From assembly GCA_902586195.1 (NCBI GenBank), contig CACIGF010000002.1, positions 1-64,000 on the forward strand: a stretch of 64,000 nucleotides of DNA, read 5' to 3'. The notes under the pieces were generated by a model, which saw only the letters and a program-made list of their open reading frames with translations, was not told the DNA's origin and did not search any database. This document shows, one piece after another, positions 17,101 through 24,110 of this stretch (within the stretch, counting starts at the first letter, position 1; each line of letters opens with the position of its first letter). Both the position numbers and the translations under genes were made by a program. The stretch is from an uncultured beta proteobacterium (lineage in GTDB: Bacteria; Pseudomonadota; Gammaproteobacteria; Burkholderiales; Burkholderiaceae_A).

Positions 17101-20100
17101 TCCATAACCTTCAATGTTGCATCGGGCACACTGGCTCTTAGTGGCAATATAACGGGTGACGGGCAAATTATAAAAACAGGGTCTGGACAACTTAATTTGG
17201 AAGGAACAAATACATTTACTGGAGGCCTTCGAATTGCAGATGGAAATGTACAACTAGGCTCTTCACCACTCCCCACTACAGGAACAACTTTGCAACTGGG
17301 GGGTTCTGCAGTATTAAAAGTAAGTTCTGCAACACCGGATTTTTCGGGAATTATGACCTTTGACTCCAATAGCTCGTATCTAAGAATTTCAGTGCCTGCT
17401 GGGGACACTTATACGATGGCAAGTCCTATAACGTCGCAAACCGGCGGAATTCTATCCAAAAGAGGAGATGGAAAACTTATCCTGAACGCAAATTTTGACT
17501 TTGGGGGCGGTGCTACGATTTATGGAGGTGATCTAGTTATTGGAACCGGAGGAACATCCGGTAGGTTAAATTTAAGTAATTCTAATTTCACATTTCATAA
17601 TACCGGTGCGCGATATATATATAATCGTTCGGCTGCTGTAACCAAAACACATCCTTTTAAAGTTGCTAATTCTTCAGCCTCAGGTTCTATAGATAATATT
17701 GGTGGGGGTACTCTGACCCTCACAGGTGCTATTGATGCAGGAGTAACGATTCCCACGAATCCAACAAATGGTACGATTGTTTCATCTTCGAGCTCAAGTT
17801 CTAGTTCCGGGTCAACCGCCGGACCAACCAATACAGCTGCAGATTTTGGCACCCTAAGTATTTCTGGTAGTTTAACTGAAGGCCAGACGATTACCGCAAA
17901 TTATACAATTACAGACGATAACGGATTTTCTGGCACACCGCTTGTTCAGTGGTATCACGTAAGTGATCCTAGTACATCGATTGCATCGGGCGGAAATACT
18001 TATGTACTTTCAGGAGCAGATGTTGGAAAAAGAATCGCTTTTGAAGTTACGTTTTCCGACAATGACGGCTTTTCGGAAAGATCTACGGTGTTTACTACTG
18101 AGGCAGCTGTGATTGTCGCAAGCAACGCAAACAACAATCAACAACAGGTGGCACAACCAGTGCAGCAACCCGTAGAGCAACCCGTAGAGCAACCCGTAGA
18201 GCAACCCGAAGAGCAACCAGTTATTTTGTCACCAGTTCAAGACACAACGCCGGAACCGAATTTCGATGTTCCAGCTGGTATCGGTCCAGCTGTTATTGAA
18301 GATTTACTTGTGGTTAGCGGTACTGGACATAATGTTGATTTCACTGATCCAGGTTTTGATCCTAATTTGCTCTTTTTTGACCAGGCTTCAGAGACACCGC
18401 TAGGCCCGAATTTCAATGGCCCATTTGACCCAATGTTGGATCCGAATTTCAATGGTTCATTTGACCAAACATTGAATCCAGGTATTGACGGTACATTTAT
18501 TCAGGACCCGTTCTACGAACCTCCTCCCGAATACAGCTCTGGCGATTTCTTTGAGGCTATTGCAAACGTAGGTTTATCTGGTGAAGAATTGACGGGCTCA
18601 TTTGAATTTTTTAAATCTCAGGATCCATCAATACCGAATGACCCATTTTATGACCCGTCAGCTTATTTCATAGAAGCTGCAAATTTTGCAGGAGAAACGG
18701 GGTTAGGATTCGACCAGATTGCGGAATTTGCCGGTGAAGTTGACAGACAAGTTTTCCTGGAAGCGGCAGAGCTTACTGGAGAAATGGGGTTAGAATTCGA
18801 TCAAATTGCGGAATTTGCCGGTGAAGTTGACAGACAAGTTTTCCTGGAAGCGGCAGAACTAACCGGTGAATATCAGCTAGATTTTTTTGAAGTAGCTCAG
18901 GTTGCTGAAAAAGTTGATGTTCAAATTTTGGATGATCTGGCAGTTCTGGCAGGAGAAGGCGGAAGTGTAGTACAGGTTCTAGATAATGCGATCGAGGAAG
19001 CTTATGATGTTGTGCGACAAGTAGGCAACGTACCTCCACCTGGGGATTTCGGTCCTCCACCTGGAGACTTTGGACCTGGCCCAGGAGCCCTAGGTGATGC
19101 AGCCGGCGGTCCTCTACCTGGAGACTTAGCTGGTCCGGGCGGGGATTTAGGAGGTCCTGAGGTAGTAGATGTGGCTGGAGACCCTGGATTAGAGCTCACC
19201 CCTCCACCGGGAGATCTTGGTGGGCCTCCTCCAGGAGATTTTGGACCTGGCCCAGGAGACCTAGGTGATGTAGCCGGCGGACCTGGCCCAGGAGAATTTT
19301 TAGCCCCTGCTCCAACCGATTTTGCACCTCCAATTCCAGGAGATTTAGCAGCTTTGCCAGGAGACTTTGCGCCTCCACCAGGGCTGGACTTTGGGGAAAT
19401 TGGAGAGTTCGGTGCCGAGGCTGCTAGTTTCGGAGATTTTACCGAATTTGGAGATGTAGGAGCACCACCTCCGGGAGATATTGGCGGACCACCACCGGGC
19501 GATACTAGTCCAGGTCCTGTTCCAGGAGGTGAATTGGGTGCGCCGCCACCAGGAGATGTACCTCCATCGGGAGACGGTCCACCGTTAGCAGATGGGCCTC
19601 CCCCTGGAGATGGACCCCCTGCTGGAGATGGTCCACCGCCTGGGGACGAACCTGCACCAGGAGAATTAGCTGATGGTCCCGCAGGAGATGATGGATCCCC
19701 ACTTGGAGATGAACCTGCCCCAGAAAGTGCAGAGGCTCCTGGAGATGATGTTGGCCCTGGTGAAGAACCCGCTCCAGAAAGTGCAGATGCGGGCGAACCC
19801 GCTCCAGAGGTTGCTGCAGATGGACCAGGTTCGGGAGATGGAGCTCCTCCTGGTGATACTGCTCCTGCAGGAGATGCAGTTTCTGCAGGGGATACCCCTC
19901 CACCTGCTGGGCCGCCTTCTGCGGATGCGCCAGAAGCTCAAGCACCCGCAGCTGCTCCCGCTCCTGTTACAGCAGATGCCACTCCACCCCCGCCACCTCC
20001 AGTAGAGCCACCTCCTCCATCACCTGTACCTACCCAAAAAGCACCAACTCCGGTTGATAGTGCCGATGCTGGAGATAAAACTTTAGCTGCAGTTACGCCG

Positions 20101-20268
20101 CCAAGCCCTCCAAAACCTGCCTCCCAACCTCAGGCGGTATCGGTGAAAACGGTTTCTGTTGTGCCTGGCGGTGTCGTAAATGTTCAGGTACCTGTGCCAC
20201 CTAGACCTCCTGCGGGGCTCGCTGGAGCTCCTAAAATTCCTAGTGTTGGAAATAGTTCTAATTGGTAA
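14167..20268 (+). CDS. TpsA-type giant exoprotein (filamentous-haemagglutinin-like) with PATR repeats and Pro-rich tail
   Basis: A 2033-residue secreted protein. Its start is TTG at 14167, chosen because GAGGA lies 5 bases upstream and the product then begins (M)NKIFKTKYCEKRQTFIAA, an extended-signal-peptide-region pattern. A second hydrophobic signal ends near residue 59 (SLHA-QG). Residues about 60-300 are the TPS secretion domain (NWEEFTIP...VNFQQP, WLLNPNGTLIGENG). From about 580 to 1100 there are at least five autotransporter-type PATR motifs (for example KQGSGTLTLSA, KTGSGQLNLEG, KRGDGKLILNA). A poly-Ser linker lies near 1206 and an Ig-like unit near 1225-1315. QPVE repeats begin near 1334, three or four 29-residue repeats from 1509, and a Pro/Gly/Asp/Ala-rich tail from about 1623. 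The likely exporter is TpsB, encoded four genes downstream. No C-terminal anchor is seen. Confidence 0.9.
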   Translation: MNKIFKTKYCEKRQTFIAAHEKTKIGVPTTSSASHGRIFLKYNAIALAISTLFTNSLHAQGLVNPSVVAGQATINTVNQTNTVIQQTTNKAVINWEEFTIPKDNAVNFQQPDTSSITLNRVLGSQKSEIHGSLKANGQVWLLNPNGTLIGENGSINAHGFMATTHQISNDQFMNGSYYLRKNNKLRGDIQNLGVIDVKGGGYAVLSADKVVNEGVIGARLGTVALAAGEAITIDLVGDQLLSFQVDSTISDGFEKSVTNSGRISAHGGQVLLTAKAASNIVESVVNSTGVVEAVSVQKKNGKIVFTSGSEGTTSIEGIVDVSGKNIEETAGSVEIFGKDVKIANTKIDATGNTGGGNVYVGGGWQGAKVRDHKASKTVTVTSDVAIDASAISEGDGGEVVIWSDVPDPSSVTRAHGVIKAEGGNYSGDGGKVETSGNSLYTQNIQVSTRAKNGEYGLWLLDPTTITIGNGTDNNTLVSGEYTYDGGDANGFIDGPTLNASLDGNNVGITADNITLAESYSDSYATTLTLNATSVITLTGSFNRAGTIVANAGTTLTGAGGLACGAACTVSIGADSTTYTGIINTPSFTKQGSGTLTLSAINTMGETTVLNGGIKISNGGALGAGAVGVHDGAFVDLNGQIVSNSFEVQGGVSGGGALKNTSGTLARITATNNGTVAIRGAGNDTRTKIGGSGDLSIEVPINNATGVTTAKLLKGGGTGKLYLKAANTYNGGTQIYSGTVVADHSAALGSTGNIEFTGGILGITGNTQALSSDRIGSGSTASVNLDVGDGVNYGLSGISYSGGSSSSLIKTGAGNLAFIGTTAFANGVDVQAGDVAIGDNSTATTFSGNLQIASGSNVNFLPTSSMTYTGAIAGSGSINIQGTGSQRLIFNGNTASYSGTTNVTSAVFQVGDGTAGSFQDHAGTVNIDTNSALELNPGTSGTITTLINSEGSIRSIAAQDITFSNISAHTGSTSVASNGSITFNVASGTLALSGNITGDGQIIKTGSGQLNLEGTNTFTGGLRIADGNVQLGSSPLPTTGTTLQLGGSAVLKVSSATPDFSGIMTFDSNSSYLRISVPAGDTYTMASPITSQTGGILSKRGDGKLILNANFDFGGGATIYGGDLVIGTGGTSGRLNLSNSNFTFHNTGARYIYNRSAAVTKTHPFKVANSSASGSIDNIGGGTLTLTGAIDAGVTIPTNPTNGTIVSSSSSSSSSGSTAGPTNTAADFGTLSISGSLTEGQTITANYTITDDNGFSGTPLVQWYHVSDPSTSIASGGNTYVLSGADVGKRIAFEVTFSDNDGFSERSTVFTTEAAVIVASNANNNQQQVAQPVQQPVEQPVEQPVEQPEEQPVILSPVQDTTPEPNFDVPAGIGPAVIEDLLVVSGTGHNVDFTDPGFDPNLLFFDQASETPLGPNFNGPFDPMLDPNFNGSFDQTLNPGIDGTFIQDPFYEPPPEYSSGDFFEAIANVGLSGEELTGSFEFFKSQDPSIPNDPFYDPSAYFIEAANFAGETGLGFDQIAEFAGEVDRQVFLEAAELTGEMGLEFDQIAEFAGEVDRQVFLEAAELTGEYQLDFFEVAQVAEKVDVQILDDLAVLAGEGGSVVQVLDNAIEEAYDVVRQVGNVPPPGDFGPPPGDFGPGPGALGDAAGGPLPGDLAGPGGDLGGPEVVDVAGDPGLELTPPPGDLGGPPPGDFGPGPGDLGDVAGGPGPGEFLAPAPTDFAPPIPGDLAALPGDFAPPPGLDFGEIGEFGAEAASFGDFTEFGDVGAPPPGDIGGPPPGDTSPGPVPGGELGAPPPGDVPPSGDGPPLADGPPPGDGPPAGDGPPPGDEPAPGELADGPAGDDGSPLGDEPAPESAEAPGDDVGPGEEPAPESADAGEPAPEVAADGPGSGDGAPPGDTAPAGDAVSAGDTPPPAGPPSADAPEAQAPAAAPAPVTADATPPPPPPVEPPPPSPVPTQKAPTPVDSADAGDKTLAAVTPPSPPKPASQPQAVSVKTVSVVPGGVVNVQVPVPPRPPAGLAGAPKIPSVGNSSNW
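18166..18213 (+). repeat. 12-base tandem repeat encoding QPVE
   Basis: The unit CAACCCGTAGAG occurs three times without change at 18166, 18178 and 18190. A fourth copy at 18202 differs at one base (GAA for GTA), giving QPVE-QPVE-QPVE-QPEE within the TpsA linker. Exact identity at DNA level suggests recent slippage expansion. Confidence 0.95.
18691..18951 (+). repeat. 87-base tandem repeats encoding 29-residue units in TpsA
   Basis: Units start at 18691, 18778 and 18865, each exactly 87 bases. The first two are nearly identical at DNA and protein level (both contain FDQIAEFAGEVDRQVFLEAA). The third is diverged (GEYQLDFFEVAQVAEKVDVQ) but keeps the register. A partial fourth, starting at 18952, reads GEGGSVVQVLDN. 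Each unit looks like a pair of amphipathic helices. Confidence 0.95.
19033..19950 (+). repeat. Low-complexity Pro-Pro-Gly-Asp repeat tract at the TpsA C-terminus
   Basis: About 300 codons are built from short variants of PPPGD, GPGPGDLG, PGDGPP and GDEPAPE. Base composition becomes visibly richer in G and C than the surrounding AT-rich DNA. Long open frames appear on all strands here as a result of composition, not as genes. The product should be an extended acidic, proline-rich stalk. Confidence 0.9.
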
Positions 20269-23200
20269 TGGTTATGTTAAGGGTTATGATAAATTATATT
20301 AAGTTACTATTCTTAACTATCTGTTATAGCGTAATTTTTTCTCAAATTTTTGCTCAAAATAAACCAAAAATTCAACAACAAGAACTTTATGACAACCTAA
20401 TCGACGAGAAATGTGTTGCCCGTCCCCGAGTGGACATGCTTCCTCCGCCTGGATTACCAGTAGATAAAATGATCTATTGTAATGATCAGCTAGTTGCATC
20501 AGTTTCCGCAGAAAAACTTACGGCCATTGAAGAGGGAGAGGATTTCAAAGCAAAACTTATGGATACTTATGCCAATAGCCGTGTATACAATTTGAATTCG
20601 AAAAGAATGCGTTGTAAAGAAAAAACCACAAATCTTCAAAAAATTAAGTGGGGAAATGCACTTGCCTACCCTTGCAAGCTTAGCAACGGTGGTTGGCCTC
20701 ATTTAGTTGTGTTACTGCCTCGAAAAGATAAACTTTATATTGCAGAGGGAGCGCCATCGCTCCTACCGACCCTTATCTCTGCAGTTTATCCCAAAAGAAA
20801 AGAAGAGCCTACAAAATCTGCTTACACGGAAAGTTTGCAGGAGATTTTTGGAGGGCCTGTTCCTCTGGCCTCATCAAAAGATTTGAAAAATTTCGATAAA
20901 ATTTTAGCGGATGCAAGAACAGCTAATACGCAAGGACGCTATCAAGACTCAGAATCTTTGTTTAGAAAAGCATTAGATTTGCAAACTAAGTTATTGAATG
21001 AAAAGGATATCTCAATTGCTGAAACTTTGATGGACCTTGCTCTAAACGTAAGTAATCAGGGTCGCGACGAAGAGGCGTTAGCACTATTTAGAAGAGCTGA
21101 GCCGATTATCCAGGTCTCACCAAATGACTCTGATAGGGCTCGGTTTGCCTCTTATCAAGGATACCATGAAGCAAATTCCAAACGCTATGATAAGGCATTA
21201 CAGTTTGCCTCAGGAGCTGTTGGATCTTGGCGTAAAATTGCTGCAGGCCCGAGCATTGATTTTTCGAGTCTTTTTGGAGAAAGCTCAGATGCCGACCCAA
21301 GAGCAGCCGAAAAAGGAGAGCTTGCTCTTGCTTTAAATTTACAGGCAAATATGGCGCTTCGATTAGAACAAAATGAATTAGCGCAAGCTGCTGCTTCCGA
21401 AGCATTGCAGATATTGAATGATACGGATGGACTGCCACGCTGGTGGAAAGCAGATATTCTATTAACTTTGGGAAAAATAGCTTCCGCACAAGGTAGACTT
21501 TCTGCAGCTGAAAAATTTCTCAATACCGCTCTTGCGGAGCGTGGGATCTCTACTGGAGATGGACCACATCTTCTTCCAATTCGGTTTGCTCTTGCGAAAG
21601 CTTATACAAGCGAGGCTATGCACACATCCTCAATAATCACATACCGTCAAATTTTTAAAAAAATAAAAAGTTTTCCGGTTGGAACAAAGGTAAATATTAA
21701 AAAAGAAGACATCATCCCATTTGCTGCCTCGATTGTGCAACATGCAAAGACAATTAAAGATGATAAGGAAAAACAGGGTCTTTTTAATGAAGCATTTGAT
21801 GCATTTCAGCTTCTAAGACCATCAGTTGTGGAAGACACCATTGCAAAAGCCTCAGCAAGAATTGCTGTAAATGACCCAGATTTAGCGAAACTACTTGCAG
21901 ATATTCAAAATGCGGAAAGAGAGCGGGATGCGGCAAACGTGGAGTTATCATATGAGTCTTCTTTGCCAGATGACCAGCGCAGTAAATTAATAGAAGATCA
22001 ATTAATACTGCGAAAAAAAACAGCGTTTTTACAACTTCAAAAATTAAATAAAGAAATCAATACAAAATTTCCCAATTACGCTAGTTTGACTGCGCCGAAG
22101 CCGCTAAATACGCTCGATTTTCGAAACCGAATCGGAGCAACTGAGGGTGCTGTATCTTTTATAGTAGGAGAAAATAAGTCTTTTGTTCAGCTGATCAGAC
22201 GAGACGGGATCTTTATTGGGGAAATCAAAGAAGGTGAAGAGTCTTTGAATGAATCTGTTCAGGCCTTACGAAGTGCTCTTGAATTAAAAGCAGGAACGAT
22301 AAATGAGTTTGATGCCTCCTTAGCATACTCTTTATACAACCGTCTATTTACCTCTGTAAGAGACAAGTTACTCGATTTAAACCACTTAATCATTATCCCA
22401 TCAGGCCCGCTTGCAAGTCTTCCCTTTTCTCTTTTAATAGAAAAAAATCCGAAAGATGACGGGTATGAAAAAGTTTTCTGGATGGTCAATCGAATGGCAT
22501 TCTCATATTCACCATCATTGAAAACATTTTACTCTCAGCGAACTGCAGCAAAGAATTCCATGCCGACAAAGAAACTTTTCGCACTTGCGAATCCACTACT
22601 GACTGGAAAAGAAGTTCAAAGAAAAGATGCCGAAAAAGGTTTGACAGCTCTTGCTACAAGTTGCAGAAAAGCTGGTCCAGCTTCTTCTGATTTAATACGC
22701 TCACTTGCGCCCTTACCTGATACAGAAAGTGAAGTAAATAATGTGAAAAACAGTTTAGGGAAAACAGAAAAATCGGAGATTCAAATTTTTACAGGAAAAG
22801 ATGCTAATGAAAAAAATCTTCGAAATCTTCAATTAGATGAGTACAGAGTATTATATTTCGCAACTCATGGGTTGTTACCCGGCGAATTAAAATGTCAGGC
22901 TGAGCCTGGATTAGTGCTCACTCCTCCAAAAAAAGCAAACTCAAGAGATAATGATGGTTTGTTGGAAGCAAGTGAAATTGCTTCACTAAAACTAAACGCT
23001 GATTTGGTTGTATTATCAGCATGCAATACTGCTGGTAGCGGAGGAAAATTTGGAGGCGATGCCCTTTCTGGTCTAGCAGAGGCTTTTTTCTATGCTGGAG
23101 CAAAAAGTTTGGTCGTTAGTCATTGGCAAGTTCCTTCGAAAGCAACAGCAAGTTTAATGTCTAAAATGTTTGAAGAGCTAGGAACGGAGTTAGAATTGGG

Positions 23201-23360
23201 TGCGTCTTTAGCTATGAGAAAAGCTCAGACCGCATTAATAAGCAAAAAAGAAACATCGCATCCTTTTTTCTGGGCTGCATTTGTTGTAGTTGGTGACGGA
23301 ATTGCAGATTCATGGTTACCGATACCTAGAGGTGAAAAACTTGCGAAAAATACAAATTAA
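20268..23360 (+). CDS. Exported TPR-CHAT domain protein (caspase-like peptidase)
   Basis: A protein of about 1030 residues. A signal peptide (INYIKLLFLTICYSVIFSQIFA-QN) indicates export to the periplasm or membrane. The middle, about residues 210-430, holds TPR-type helices (for example RYQDSESLFRKALDLQTKLL). The C-terminal CHAT domain, from about 640, shows LIIIPSGPLASLPFSLLI, the catalytic histidine in YFATHGLLPG (H867) and the catalytic cysteine in VLSACNTAGSGG (C919), then GLAEAFFYAGAKSLVVSHW. Both catalytic residues are intact, so peptidase activity is expected. The start at 20268 overlaps the tpsA stop (TAATG); an ATG at 20286 is the alternative. Tight coupling to tpsA suggests it processes or guards the exoprotein, which is inference. 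Confidence 0.9.
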   Translation: MVMLRVMINYIKLLFLTICYSVIFSQIFAQNKPKIQQQELYDNLIDEKCVARPRVDMLPPPGLPVDKMIYCNDQLVASVSAEKLTAIEEGEDFKAKLMDTYANSRVYNLNSKRMRCKEKTTNLQKIKWGNALAYPCKLSNGGWPHLVVLLPRKDKLYIAEGAPSLLPTLISAVYPKRKEEPTKSAYTESLQEIFGGPVPLASSKDLKNFDKILADARTANTQGRYQDSESLFRKALDLQTKLLNEKDISIAETLMDLALNVSNQGRDEEALALFRRAEPIIQVSPNDSDRARFASYQGYHEANSKRYDKALQFASGAVGSWRKIAAGPSIDFSSLFGESSDADPRAAEKGELALALNLQANMALRLEQNELAQAAASEALQILNDTDGLPRWWKADILLTLGKIASAQGRLSAAEKFLNTALAERGISTGDGPHLLPIRFALAKAYTSEAMHTSSIITYRQIFKKIKSFPVGTKVNIKKEDIIPFAASIVQHAKTIKDDKEKQGLFNEAFDAFQLLRPSVVEDTIAKASARIAVNDPDLAKLLADIQNAERERDAANVELSYESSLPDDQRSKLIEDQLILRKKTAFLQLQKLNKEINTKFPNYASLTAPKPLNTLDFRNRIGATEGAVSFIVGENKSFVQLIRRDGIFIGEIKEGEESLNESVQALRSALELKAGTINEFDASLAYSLYNRLFTSVRDKLLDLNHLIIIPSGPLASLPFSLLIEKNPKDDGYEKVFWMVNRMAFSYSPSLKTFYSQRTAAKNSMPTKKLFALANPLLTGKEVQRKDAEKGLTALATSCRKAGPASSDLIRSLAPLPDTESEVNNVKNSLGKTEKSEIQIFTGKDANEKNLRNLQLDEYRVLYFATHGLLPGELKCQAEPGLVLTPPKKANSRDNDGLLEASEIASLKLNADLVVLSACNTAGSGGKFGGDALSGLAEAFFYAGAKSLVVSHWQVPSKATASLMSKMFEELGTELELGASLAMRKAQTALISKKETSHPFFWAAFVVVGDGIADSWLPIPRGEKLAKNTN

Positions 23361-23363
23361 AAT

Positions 23364-24110
23364 ATGAGAATGAAACAACAGCTACTTTTATCCGTATTAC
23401 CTTTAACGTTGCTCTTGCATTTTGGATTAGTCAACGCTGAATTAATTGTACTTCAAGCACGTGGCGGCGGTCTTAAAGTAGGTCAGAGCATTTCTGCCAC
23501 TGAGAAAATTGTCTTAAAAGAAGGTGAACGCGTAACGTTGATTGGACCTGATGGAAAAAGTATTAAATTACGAGGCCCATTTGATGGTGTCCTTGTAAAA
23601 GATGGTGGCAAGAGTACTGATCCCAAAAAAGCACTAGCTGCGTTAATTGCAACACGCGATGCTCGTACGAGTTCCGTGGGGGTTGTACGATCTGGTACCG
23701 CAGATGTTGATACACCTGACCCTGCTGCCATTGATATTACAAGAGGTGGACCGCGCTGCTTGGACGAAGGGGCGAAACCTGAATTTTGGAGACCCGACGC
23801 AACAAATGAGCAACCTTTCGTGATGTATCCAATTGATCGTTCTTGGAGAGCGGATTTACTTTGGGAAAAAGGTCAGAGCAGAATGACGATGCCAGATCTT
23901 AGTAAATTTGATGGAGTTACAACTGTTCTTGTAAATATTGACCAACAAGAGTTTGTAATTAGTTTCTCAGTAATACCTAAATCAGTGAAGGACCCATTTA
24001 TCTTAACAGCTTGGCTACTTGAAAAAGGTTGCGTACAACAAGCAAATGCACTTCTTCGAACAATAGCTTCTAATCAGAACCTTTCTACCGAATCCAATTC
24101 AGTTAATTAA
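23364..24110 (+). CDS. Exported FecR-like protein of unknown function
   Basis: A 248-residue protein with a signal peptide (MKQQLLLSVLPLTLLLHFGLVNA). The first mature domain, about residues 25-75, has short beta strands in the pattern LKVGQSI..TEKIVLKEGERVTLIGPDGKSIKLRGPF, like FecR or SH3-like sensor domains. The remainder (a segment with CLDEGAKPEFWRP, ending in a helical region with LLEKGCVQQANALLRTIA) is unfamiliar. Two or three cysteines could form a disulfide. It lies 3 bases after the CHAT gene, and its TAA overlaps the ATG of the cyclase gene. Its place between a periplasmic CHAT protein and a CHASE2 cyclase suggests a periplasmic partner. No enzymatic motif is visible. Confidence 0.6.
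   Translation: MRMKQQLLLSVLPLTLLLHFGLVNAELIVLQARGGGLKVGQSISATEKIVLKEGERVTLIGPDGKSIKLRGPFDGVLVKDGGKSTDPKKALAALIATRDARTSSVGVVRSGTADVDTPDPAAIDITRGGPRCLDEGAKPEFWRPDATNEQPFVMYPIDRSWRADLLWEKGQSRMTMPDLSKFDGVTTVLVNIDQQEFVISFSVIPKSVKDPFILTAWLLEKGCVQQANALLRTIASNQNLSTESNSVN

Noticed and set aside
18166..18213. Short regular repeats considered as a CRISPR array
   Set aside because: Units are 12 bases without spacers and lie in frame inside tpsA.
19505..20005. Several overlapping open frames on both strands in the tpsA tail
   Set aside because: They follow from the repetitive PPGD codons and the local GC-rich composition. All give low-complexity products.
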